From positions 1 through 24,017 of the IMG/VR virus record IMGVR_UViG_3300028176_000020: a DNA stretch of 24,017 nt. The stretch is one strand, 5' to 3'. The notes under the pieces were generated by a model. That model searched no databases. It saw only the letters and a program-made list of their open reading frames with translations, and was not told the DNA's origin. A program made the position numbers and the translations under genes. This document shows, piece by piece, positions 12,820 to 19,410 of this stretch. The stretch is from a virus. The number at the start of each line of letters is the position of its first letter. Position 1 is the first letter of the stretch.

Positions 12820-12948
12820 ATGAAAACCATTAAAATTGAATCATTAGACAAAAAAACGATTCTTTACAAAACAGCAGAATTTGTATTAAGAACAGAAAAA
12901 GCATATATGTGTAATGTTGGTGGAGTAAAAACGATGATTGTTAAATAA
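12820..12948 (+). CDS. Small protein, unknown function
   Basis: A 42-residue basic ORF lies about 40 bases downstream of the promoter at 12771. An in-frame ATG at 12793 would add nine residues. The later ATG has the better A-rich context (ACCAACAAG). The strand-rich sequence (MKTIKIESLDKKTILYKTAE, then YMCNVGGVKTMIVK) suggests a small beta protein. It is the first gene of a run of small accessory genes. Confidence 0.5.
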   Translation: MKTIKIESLDKKTILYKTAEFVLRTEKAYMCNVGGVKTMIVK

Positions 12949-12963
12949 ACTAAAACTGATAAA

Positions 12964-13164
12964 ATGGAAACTGCACCTTTTTTCAAAGATTACAGACCTG
13001 AACAGGTAAAGAGACTTTATCAAAACAGTTTAGACGGTTTAACCTATATGAGAGACAAGTTAAAATCAACCGGTAAGCCAAAATACAACGGTTACACTTT
13101 GGAACAGCTCGAAAAGTTTGTAAAAGAGTATACCGATAAGGTAAATCAAATTTGTGTGAATTAA
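12964..13164 (+). CDS. Small helical protein, unknown function
   Basis: The 66-residue protein looks like two or three charged helices (YRPEQVKRLYQNSLDGLTYM, then YTLEQLEKFVKEYTDKVNQI) separated by a Lys/Gly/Pro-rich turn (STGKPKYNG). Its ATG follows CTGATAAA. It has no recognised family and is probably in the operon driven by the promoter at 12771. Confidence 0.6.
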   Translation: METAPFFKDYRPEQVKRLYQNSLDGLTYMRDKLKSTGKPKYNGYTLEQLEKFVKEYTDKVNQICVN

Positions 13165-13188
13165 CTTCACAGAACAAAATTAAACGAT

Positions 13189-13392
13189 ATGAAATACTAC
13201 AAATGGGATCGAATTTACTACAAAACAAACGGAAAGCAATTAGAGAAGGTTTACGCATTACGCCACTGTTACGGCATTGAGGTAACCGATCATTTTACCG
13301 ATATAGACAATGATCCTGATTTTGTCGAAATAACAGAAAATCAATATTTGAGAGTGCGTAAAATCATCCTTGCTAAAATTCAACAATCATGA
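13189..13392 (+). CDS. Small soluble protein, unknown function
   Basis: The 67-residue protein is rich in aromatic residues (MKYYKWDRIYYKTNGKQLEK), with an acidic middle (TDIDNDPDFVEITE) and a helical end. Its stop overlaps the start of the next gene (ATGA), which supports both. No motif points to a function. Confidence 0.6.
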   Translation: MKYYKWDRIYYKTNGKQLEKVYALRHCYGIEVTDHFTDIDNDPDFVEITENQYLRVRKIILAKIQQS

Positions 13393-13580
13393 AACCACGC
13401 GACACAGAATACAAGTGCCCTAATTGCGGATCGGATTCGATCATGAAAATCTCAGTCAGTCCGTTTACTACCGATGGCAAATGTCGTAACTGCTGGCACA
13501 CCGATAACATTGACCAGTTCGCCGTTGAGGATGAACAGGAAAGAGCGGATCAAATTGCAAATTATTACGACTACCAATGA
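13389..13580 (+). CDS. Small zinc-ribbon protein
   Basis: The 63-residue protein has two Cys pairs typical of a zinc ribbon: CPNCGSD (Cys10 and Cys13) and CRNCWHTD (Cys32 and Cys35), 18 residues apart, followed by an acidic tail (VEDEQERADQIANYYDYQ). It probably binds one zinc and acts as a small binding module for nucleic acid or protein. It is coupled by ATGA overlaps on both sides. Confidence 0.7.
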   Translation: MKPRDTEYKCPNCGSDSIMKISVSPFTTDGKCRNCWHTDNIDQFAVEDEQERADQIANYYDYQ

Positions 13581-13861
13581 AAACAATAACAGATGAACAG
13601 ATTCGGGAAGAAGCGGAAAAGTGGATAGACCTTAATCAAGACAATTATCCAAGTCACTGTGTGCAGAGTAGATTTTGGACAATTAAAATGCTGTCGGAGT
13701 GGCATCGCTCCTAAACAGGGCAGGAATGGGTTGATGGTAATGAGAGGTTGCCAGAAGATAATCACATCGTAGCACCAGGTCAACCTCAGACAAAAATAGT
13801 TCTTCTAAATGACGGAACTGTTTTGATGGGAAAATACGAATCACACGTTTGGAATATTTAG
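13577..13861 (+). pseudogene. Small phage gene interrupted by an in-frame TAA
   Basis: An ORF coupled to the zinc-ribbon gene runs 45 codons (MKTITDEQIREEAEKWIDLN to SEWHRS) and meets TAA at 13712-13714. The same frame then stays open for 48 more codons (TGQEWVDGNERLPEDNHIVA to GKYESHVWNI) to a TAG at 13859. The second part has protein-like content (EWVDGNERLPED recalls the W..V..RLP.. opening of DUF551-type phage proteins) and no start of its own. One changed base (for example TAT or TAC) would restore a 94-residue protein, so a nonsense mutation, sequencing error or readthrough are the options. Confidence 0.55.
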
Positions 13862-13941
13862 CGGTAATAGCCACAGTTAACGCAGCACTGTTTTTTGTGT
13901 GGGTAATGATTGAGAAAAATGTGAGTGATACAAGGTATTGA
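13849..13941 (+). CDS. Possible membrane micropeptide with TTG start
   Basis: A 30-codon frame from TTG at 13849 reads EYLAVIATVNAALFFVWVMI followed by a charged tail, a plausible single membrane helix. It overlaps the end of the broken gene by 13 bases and stops just before the promoter-like TAATTTTG at 13951. No ATG is available and the frame is short, so this is tentative. Confidence 0.25.
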   Translation: MEYLAVIATVNAALFFVWVMIEKNVSDTRY

Positions 13942-13950
13942 AAAATTGTT

Positions 13951-13958
13951 TAATTTTG
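13951..13958 (+). promoter_or_regulatory. Promoter -7 box before the packaging genes
   Basis: TAATTTTG fits TAnnTTTG and lies 46 bases before the small terminase start. A clear -33 TTTG at the right distance is not visible. A weak hairpin (AAAAGA...TCTTTT, about 13970-13987) follows in the leader. Confidence 0.45.
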
Positions 13959-14004
13959 ACAAAGCATAAAAAGATATTTTAGTCTTTTACAATGTATTTA
14001 CAAC

Positions 14005-14367
14005 GTGAGAAGAGGTAACCCACATACAATCAAAGGGAAAGGATTTGACGCACATCCTGAAAACATCAATCGCAAGGGACAGCCGCGCAAGCTGCCTGAA
14101 TTGGCTGTATTAATGGCTGAGGGAGTTAGTCAATCCGACCTTTTAGAGATTATTAAGGCTATGTCATTAAGGGCAAAGAAGGGAGATACCAGGGCAGCTG
14201 ACTTTGTTTTTGATCGTGGTTACGGAAAGCCAAAACAGTCAACAGACGTAACTACCAACGGAAAAGACTTGACACCGCAAACAATCATAGTAAAAGACCA
14301 GCAGACAGCCAATAATCTAACTGAACTAAAAAAACGGCTTCATGGAAGCAACGACAGTATTCAGTAA
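14005..14367 (+). CDS. Terminase small subunit-like protein (DUF5681-like)
   Basis: This 120-residue protein opens RRGNPHTIKGKGFDAHPENI and continues with NRKGQPRKLPELAV, a basic head typical of DUF5681-like proteins found before large terminases. A helical core (VSQSDLLEIIKAMSLRAKKG) and GDTRAADFVFDRGYGKPKQ (residues 60-78) follow. The small subunit recognises phage DNA and directs the large subunit in packaging. The start is GTG at 14005; no in-frame ATG lies upstream, and the nearby ATG at 13992 is in another frame and stops early. It overlaps terL by 26 bases. Confidence 0.75.
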   Translation: MRRGNPHTIKGKGFDAHPENINRKGQPRKLPELAVLMAEGVSQSDLLEIIKAMSLRAKKGDTRAADFVFDRGYGKPKQSTDVTTNGKDLTPQTIIVKDQQTANNLTELKKRLHGSNDSIQ

Positions 14368-15472
14368 GAACCTGGAAGCCTATTTATCAGGAAGCAGCCT
14401 TATAGTCAATCAGGGCGGAACACGATCATCAAAGACCTATTCAATACTTCAGTTACTGGCCTATATCGCTCAGGAGTCAATAGAACCCTTAATAATTTCT
14501 GTAGTATCGCAACACCTTCCACACCTAAAGTTAGGTGCAATGCGTGACATGGATAACATTCTCATTTCTTTGGGTTATGTACCGGATGACATTAAAAACA
14601 AAACTGACAATTTTTACAGAATAGGCAAATCAATCATAGAGTTTTTTGGTACGGACAACATAGGAAAGGTTCACGGACCATCGCGGGATATACTATTTGC
14701 CAACGAGGGCAATTACATGAAGTATGACATTTTTGATCATTTGATGGTCCGTACAAAGAAAACCGCTTTTTTGGATTTTAACCCTAACCGGTCATTTTGG
14801 TATCATGATAACATACAAGGAAAACAGCCGCACACATTCATAAAATCAACCTATCTGGATAATGAATACCTCACACCTGAACAGATCGAACGCATCGAAG
14901 CAAAGCGAACCAACCCTTATTGGTGGCAAGTGTACGGATTAGGGGAGTTGGGTAAACTTGAGGGCACTATATTCAACTGGCAATGGGGAGACTTTGACAA
15001 TGCACTACCTTACATTTATGGTTTGGACTTTGGGGTGAAAGACCCGGACGCGATGGTAAAAGTGGCAATTGACAAGGGAAATAAAAAGCTGTATTGGAAG
15101 CAGGAAATATATCAAAACAGTTTAAGCACTCAACAGTTAGGGCAGATCATCAGAAGCAGGGGAGTTAAACAAAATCTTATCGTTGCGGATAACACAGGAC
15201 TAAGGACAATAAACGACCTGAGAAATGAAGGATTTAACATTGTCCCAATCATTAAACCTAAGATAATCGAACGTATTAAATATATCTGGGATTATGAACT
15301 AATCATTGATCCTGGTTCGTTTGATCTTGAAAAAGAGTTAAACACGTATGTTTGGCTTGACAAAAAGGGCGAGGTGCCGATTGATGAAGATAACCACTTG
15401 CTTGATGCGGGCGGGTATGCCACATGGTATTTCAGTCCTGGATATAGTGGAAGTTATGTAATTTCATATTAA
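14342..15472 (+). CDS. terL: Terminase large subunit
   Basis: The 376-residue terminase motor cuts and pumps DNA into the prohead. The ATPase domain shows Walker A NQGGTRSSKT (23-32) and a Walker B-type DILFANE (116-122, Glu122 catalytic), with FLDFNPN (143-149) after it. The C-terminal nuclease has Asp229 in YGLDFGVKDPDAM, Asp283 in IVADNTG and Asp355 in LLDAGGYATWY. The form resembles PBSX-type (Terminase_3/6) subunits and is slightly short but complete. A fresh promoter lies between it and the portal. Confidence 0.92.
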   Translation: MEATTVFSKNLEAYLSGSSLIVNQGGTRSSKTYSILQLLAYIAQESIEPLIISVVSQHLPHLKLGAMRDMDNILISLGYVPDDIKNKTDNFYRIGKSIIEFFGTDNIGKVHGPSRDILFANEGNYMKYDIFDHLMVRTKKTAFLDFNPNRSFWYHDNIQGKQPHTFIKSTYLDNEYLTPEQIERIEAKRTNPYWWQVYGLGELGKLEGTIFNWQWGDFDNALPYIYGLDFGVKDPDAMVKVAIDKGNKKLYWKQEIYQNSLSTQQLGQIIRSRGVKQNLIVADNTGLRTINDLRNEGFNIVPIIKPKIIERIKYIWDYELIIDPGSFDLEKELNTYVWLDKKGEVPIDEDNHLLDAGGYATWYFSPGYSGSYVISY

Positions 15473-15505
15473 TTTGCATTTGTTTAAATATTATTTGTAA
15501 TTTTG
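15473..15505 (+). promoter_or_regulatory. Promoter for portal and head genes
   Basis: TTTG (15473-15476), 21 bases, then TAATTTTG (15498-15505) match the Bacteroidota consensus. A TTG inside the -7 box (15503) opens the portal frame artificially. The promoter's presence supports the ATG at 15521. Confidence 0.7.
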
Positions 15506-15520
15506 ATAAAAAATATTAAT

Positions 15521-16828
15521 ATGGGCTTACTCAATTGGTTTGGAAAGAAGTCATACGAGCAAGTTAACGACCCTGTTAACAACGCTCTTTTAGAAGCTCT
15601 TTATAAATTTGCCACTCATTCAGGTTTTGCTCATGTAATGACAGACGACCCAACGTCCTATCTGAAGCAGGGTTATTCTGGTAATGCTGACGTTTATTCG
15701 ATCATCAACAGGATAAACCGAATGGCATCACAGGCACGTTTGGCACTGTACAAAATAGAGAATGGTAAATGGGTTGAAATACCGGATCATGAGCTTACAA
15801 TGTTTATCAACGAGGTCAACCCAACGATGAAAACGAGTGATTTTATTCAAGGCCATTTGATATATAAACTTTCGTTAGGCAATTCATATTGGTACAAGCC
15901 AACACTTCAAAACGGATTAAACAAGGGTAAGACGATTGAGCTGTGGTTGCTTCCTGCAAACAATGTCCGAATAATGGCGGGGGCAACATGGATGAATCCC
16001 ATAGGAGGGTATCAGCTCGATACAAATACTACCGTCACATTTGACATTAACGATGTTTATCATTCAAAGTTTTTCAATCCGCTGTTTGGAACCGAGACAA
16101 GCCTATACGGACAGTCTCCGTTAAAAGCCGCCGCCGAAACGGTAAGCAAACAGAACCAGGCAGAACTAACCGAGTTAAAACAATTTGAAAACCAGTCTCC
16201 GCCGTATGCCCTGTTTCGCAAAGCAAAGTCAATGACCGACCGACTCACGGAGACACAGCGAAAAGAGATAGGCGACATAATGAAGGACGCTACCAAAGCA
16301 TCAAACAAAGGAAAGCCGGTTATATTTCCAGATGATTTTGGAAAGATTGATTTTGGTATCAGTCCTGTTGATTTGAATATTCTTAACTCAAGTATCGAGG
16401 GGAGAAGGATCTTATGTAACATATATGGGTTTCCTGCACAATTAATGAATGACGCCGCAGCTACAACGGATAATAATGTAATGGAAAGTAGGCGTATGGC
16501 ATGGACTGATTGTATTATTCCAAATCTCAATGACTTTGCAAGTGATTTAACATCGTTTCTGATTAAGCCGGTCAAAGCGTATGAAGGTTTGTTTTTTGCT
16601 TTTGACTATTCGGCTGTCGCTGAACTTCAGAAAGATTTGGCAGTACAGGTAACTTGGATGAAGTCTGCCAATTGGACACCTAACGAGATTCGCGAAGCAA
16701 CAGGAGCCAAACCGATTGACAATCCAATGATGAATGAACCCTGGTTTGGGATGAGTGAAAGTCCGTTGAGCGCAATGGCACTTGATGCACAGCCGCCGAT
16801 CATACCGAATAAAGGAGACTACAAATAA
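15521..16828 (+). CDS. Portal protein, HK97 family
   Basis: The portal ring is the packaging channel and the joint to the tail. The 435-residue product starts MGLLNWFGKK, as many HK97-type portals do. Recognisable blocks are ADVYSIINRINRMASQARLA (near residue 57), FIQGHLIYKLSLGNSYWYKP, LLPANNVRIMAG, DVYHSKFFNP...YGQSPLKAAAE, and a C-terminal helix region with ESRRMAWTDCIIP. The ATG at 15521 is used because the TTG at 15503 is within the promoter. It stands directly downstream of terL, as expected. Confidence 0.92.
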   Translation: MGLLNWFGKKSYEQVNDPVNNALLEALYKFATHSGFAHVMTDDPTSYLKQGYSGNADVYSIINRINRMASQARLALYKIENGKWVEIPDHELTMFINEVNPTMKTSDFIQGHLIYKLSLGNSYWYKPTLQNGLNKGKTIELWLLPANNVRIMAGATWMNPIGGYQLDTNTTVTFDINDVYHSKFFNPLFGTETSLYGQSPLKAAAETVSKQNQAELTELKQFENQSPPYALFRKAKSMTDRLTETQRKEIGDIMKDATKASNKGKPVIFPDDFGKIDFGISPVDLNILNSSIEGRRILCNIYGFPAQLMNDAAATTDNNVMESRRMAWTDCIIPNLNDFASDLTSFLIKPVKAYEGLFFAFDYSAVAELQKDLAVQVTWMKSANWTPNEIREATGAKPIDNPMMNEPWFGMSESPLSAMALDAQPPIIPNKGDYK

Positions 16829-16869
16829 AAAAATAGCATCAAAAAACGTTCTTTATCCCGTAAAATGAT

Positions 16870-16877
16870 TACATTTG
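16870..16877 (+). promoter_or_regulatory. Promoter -7 box for the GIY-YIG gene
   Basis: TACATTTG fits TAnnTTTG, 21 bases before the ATG at 16899. The -33 region (CGTTCTTTATCC) is weak. A private promoter is typical of a free-standing homing endonuclease. Confidence 0.5.
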
Positions 16878-16898
16878 CATAATAAAATAGCAAATATT

Positions 16899-17393
16899 AT
16901 GGGATATAAAGTTTATTATTTATCAGATCCGAGAATTGGAAAGCCAAGATATTACGGCGTTACTAAAAGCGAACTAAGTAAAAGACTTCAAAATCATTTG
17001 TTAAATATTGAATATGGAGCTAAACGACCTAAAATAGATTGGATAAATGAATTAAAAAAAGACGGATTAAAACCTGATATTACTCTTATTATCGAATATG
17101 AAGACAGAACAACAGCACTCAATCTTGAAACAAGTCTTATATCAAACGGGAAAGATCTTTTAAATTTAGTGGCAGGAAACGGTTACAGAAATTTAGAATA
17201 CAATGATTTATATTTAAACAATCTGGAACTTTCAAAAAAAAGGAGAGCTACAAGGGAACTAAAATATGGAAAATATTCAAGGTCGAAAGAAAAACCGCAA
17301 AAATTAAAACGTAAAAGAATATTGACTGCACAAGAAAGAGAAAGAGCAATAAATAATTTAAGACCATATTGGTTTAAAAAGAAAAACAGTTAG
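16899..17393 (+). CDS. GIY-YIG homing-type endonuclease
   Basis: The 164-residue protein has an N-terminal GIY-YIG nuclease domain: VYY (5-7) and YYG (18-20) as the two signature strands, Arg29 in SKRLQNHLL, and Glu77 in ALNLETSLIS as the metal-binding Glu. A basic C-terminal tail (about 115-164: KKRRATREL, then KEKPQKLKRKRIL) probably binds DNA. The ATG at 16899 is preferred over TTG 16875, which is in the promoter. It separates the portal from the Mu F-like head gene, two genes usually adjacent, so it is probably a mobile insertion. Confidence 0.85.
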   Translation: MGYKVYYLSDPRIGKPRYYGVTKSELSKRLQNHLLNIEYGAKRPKIDWINELKKDGLKPDITLIIEYEDRTTALNLETSLISNGKDLLNLVAGNGYRNLEYNDLYLNNLELSKKRRATRELKYGKYSRSKEKPQKLKRKRILTAQERERAINNLRPYWFKKKNS

Positions 17394-17398
17394 TAATT

Positions 17399-17632
17399 AT
17401 GGAAAACGAAGAACTTAAAAAATTAGTCGTTCAAATATTGGAAGAAAAAACAGCCATAGATTACGGATGTGAAGGTGGAGATGATGATTATGTAGACATT
17501 TCATTTTCTGATTTATTAGACGTGATAGATCGGGTTGTAAAAAACGAGAATATAGTTTCATGTATGTTCTGTGAGAAGAAAGTGGATTATAAGACTGGAA
17601 TTTTTATATGTTTTGAATGTTCTAATCTATGA
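17399..17632 (+). CDS. Small acidic protein with a Cys-pair zinc site
   Basis: The 77-residue protein starts with a helix (ENEELKKLVVQILEEKTA) and an acidic GCEGGDDDYVDISFSDLLDV, then ends with CMFCEKKV...GIFICFECSNL, two Cys-x-x-Cys pairs as in a zinc ribbon. It begins 5 bases after the endonuclease and ends in ATGA overlap with the head protein gene. No known family. It may have come with the inserted endonuclease, or be a small native head-module protein. Confidence 0.6.
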   Translation: MENEELKKLVVQILEEKTAIDYGCEGGDDDYVDISFSDLLDVIDRVVKNENIVSCMFCEKKVDYKTGIFICFECSNL

Positions 17633-18399
17633 AGCCTATCGAACGCAAAGTAATCCTACAACGCAACCGACTAATTAAAAACGGTCGTAAGATATTCGCT
17701 AACGCTATCAGGCAACAATATCAACAGGCTATTAACACACTTGAAAATTCATCCTTTGATGATATGGTCGAAAATCTTCGGGGTGCAATCACTGATGAGC
17801 CGATTCAAAAAGTTTACGCCCCTTATTATTCAAGCGCGGCTGATATTGCCCTGACTTGGAGAAAGTACCACATGAGAGGACGCAAATCTTTAGAGGATGA
17901 TTTGTACACTTCAAAATTCATGCGATCATTACATGATTATGGTATCAGATTGGGTAAAAGCAGGATCAAAGACATAACAACTACAACAGAAGAAAACATT
18001 ATCCGTATAGTACAAGAGCAAGTAACCTACGCTTTAACGGAAGGGACTGAAATTGATTCGGCACGTAGAAATATTATGTACTTTGTTAATCAGCAATACG
18101 AGGAAATCACAATGGCACGCGCGCAACTTATCGCACAAACAGAGATGATAGCAGCAAGCAACCAGGCAGCAATGGAGGGCACAGCCTCGACCGGATTAGA
18201 GTTCAGAAAATTCTGGAGTACGTCAGGAATAGGTAACAGTAGGGAGTCACACATGGAAGCCGAAGCGGACAGCATTGCCGTAGGTGGATACATGGAGAAT
18301 GAAGCATTTTCAAACGGTTTGCAGTTTCCAGGAGACCCCGCGGGAGGGCCGGAAGAGGTTTGTAATTGTCATTGTACATTATTAACGGAGATTATTTGA
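17629..18399 (+). CDS. Mu F-like minor head protein
   Basis: The 256-residue protein belongs to the phage Mu gpF-like head morphogenesis family. The key region is ARAQLIAQTEMIAASNQAAM (about residues 163-182), the GLEFRKFWSTSGIGNSRESH block (about 188-207), and the C-terminal QFPGDPAGGPEEVCNCHCTL with the conserved Cys cluster. It assists prohead assembly and sits between portal and protease. Immediately behind it is an AP2-domain remnant whose frame begins just before this stop. Confidence 0.85.
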   Translation: MKPIERKVILQRNRLIKNGRKIFANAIRQQYQQAINTLENSSFDDMVENLRGAITDEPIQKVYAPYYSSAADIALTWRKYHMRGRKSLEDDLYTSKFMRSLHDYGIRLGKSRIKDITTTTEENIIRIVQEQVTYALTEGTEIDSARRNIMYFVNQQYEEITMARAQLIAQTEMIAASNQAAMEGTASTGLEFRKFWSTSGIGNSRESHMEAEADSIAVGGYMENEAFSNGLQFPGDPAGGPEEVCNCHCTLLTEII

Positions 18400-18607
18400 T
18401 TATTCAAAAAAAGGAGGAAGTTCAAAATATAAGGGAGTGACAAAGTCTATTAATAGAGACGCTTTTGTATCTCAAATTGTAATAAATTATAAACACATTT
18501 ATTTAGGTATATATAAAAGTGAAATTGAGGCCGCCAAAGCATATGATCGTAAAGCCAAAGAATTATTTGGAGAATTTGCACGGCCTAACTTTTCGGATTG
18601 CTTTTAA
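18386..18607 (+). pseudogene. AP2-domain remnant of a homing endonuclease
   Basis: A frame open from 18386 to a TAA at 18605-18607 reads as a nearly complete AP2 DNA-binding domain: GGSSKYKGVTKSINRDAF, then HIYLGIYKSEIEAAKAYDRK and AKELFGEFARPNF. It has no ATG, GTG or TTG before the domain. AP2 domains in phages usually form the C-terminal part of HNH homing endonucleases, so the N-terminal nuclease is probably lost. The conserved Trp of the second strand is replaced (DAFVSQI). It overlaps the head gene's end in the +1 frame, so a readthrough or frameshift product cannot be excluded. Confidence 0.6.
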
Positions 18608-18628
18608 TAACTGAAATAAATATTTTTC

Positions 18629-18654
18629 AACCGGACTAATAATCCGGTTTTTTT
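18629..18654 (+). terminator. Rho-independent terminator
   Basis: AACCGGA (18629-18635) pairs with TCCGGTT (18643-18649) around a 7-base loop and runs into seven T (18648-18654). It closes the portal/head-gene transcript before the operator at 18673. Confidence 0.85.
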
Positions 18655-18672
18655 GATCCTAAAAAGATTTTT

Positions 18673-18713
18673 ATGTTTTATAACATGTTTTCAATTATTA
18701 TTTTATACTTTTG
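18673..18713 (+). promoter_or_regulatory. Operator-type dyad, copy 5, with promoter for protease and capsid
   Basis: ATGTTTTATAACAT (18673-18686) is followed 19 bases later by TACTTTTG (18706-18713), a good -7 box. The place of the -33 box coincides with the end of the dyad, so a bound protein would touch polymerase directly. No clear -33 TTTG was seen. Confidence 0.65.
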
Positions 18714-18728
18714 ATAAAAATTAAGGTT

Positions 18729-19406
18729 ATGAAGCATGATTTGAGATTCAAAAATTTCAAGGTTGACGGATTCAAGCAAGACGATATCAATCAACTTATC
18801 ATAAATGGATGGGCTGCTGTCTTTGGAAATGTTGACAGTTACGGAGATGTGATACAGCCTGGAGCCTTTGCCAAAACAATCACAGACAGAAAAGACCGGA
18901 TAGCGTTCTGTTATCAGCACGAGATAGATGAACCGATCGGAAAGATTCTTTTACTCGAAGAGCGTCCGTTTGGTTTATGGGTCGAGGTGGCTATCTCAGC
19001 ATCAGAAGGGGATATTCAAACAAAGATCAAAGAAGGTATTTTAAAGGAAATGTCCATAGGATACCGAACTATCAACAGCACCGAAACGATTGTTAATGAG
19101 CAGACAATCTATAATCTGACAGAGATTAAGCTATACGAGATTAGCCTTGTAACCATCGCGGCCAACGAACTGGCAACCATAGAGGGCATGAAATCAGAGG
19201 AAAAGAAAACCTATTTTGATGATGCTTTTGAAAGGTTGATTGTTACAGAACGGGGAGAAAAGAAAAGATTTGAATTAATGAAACTTAAAGCACAAATAAT
19301 TGCACTCATTGACAGGGAGCCGGAGACCAATAAGGAACACACTCCAATCATCGAGCCGCAGCCGATATTAATTGACAGTAAAAAACTTATTAATCTTTTA
19401 TTTTAA
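18729..19406 (+). CDS. HK97-type prohead protease
   Basis: The 225-residue serine protease cleaves the capsid protein's N-terminal region during maturation. Seen are GWAAVFGNVDSYGDVIQPGA (28-47, the family's start block), His64 in YQHEIDEPIGKI and Ser109 in KEMSIGYRT as the likely catalytic pair, and LYEISLVTIAAN (135-146). The ATG at 18729 is used; a TTG at 18711 lies in the -7 box. It is followed 4 bases after its stop by the capsid gene, as in most HK97-like phages. Confidence 0.9.
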   Translation: MKHDLRFKNFKVDGFKQDDINQLIINGWAAVFGNVDSYGDVIQPGAFAKTITDRKDRIAFCYQHEIDEPIGKILLLEERPFGLWVEVAISASEGDIQTKIKEGILKEMSIGYRTINSTETIVNEQTIYNLTEIKLYEISLVTIAANELATIEGMKSEEKKTYFDDAFERLIVTERGEKKRFELMKLKAQIIALIDREPETNKEHTPIIEPQPILIDSKKLINLLF

Positions 19407-19410
19407 AACC

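Noticed and set aside
15503-15520. TTG start for the portal gene
   Set aside because: The TTG is part of the promoter -7 box TAATTTTG; the ATG at 15521 gives the typical portal start. The same reasoning rejects TTG 16875 and TTG 18711.
16060-16575. Minus-strand frame of 171 codons
   Set aside because: It is entirely antisense to the strongly supported portal gene and has no motif.
19372-19410. TTG start for the capsid protein
   Set aside because: It lies within the last codons of the protease gene; the ATG at 19411 follows the stop by 4 bases and begins the coiled coil.
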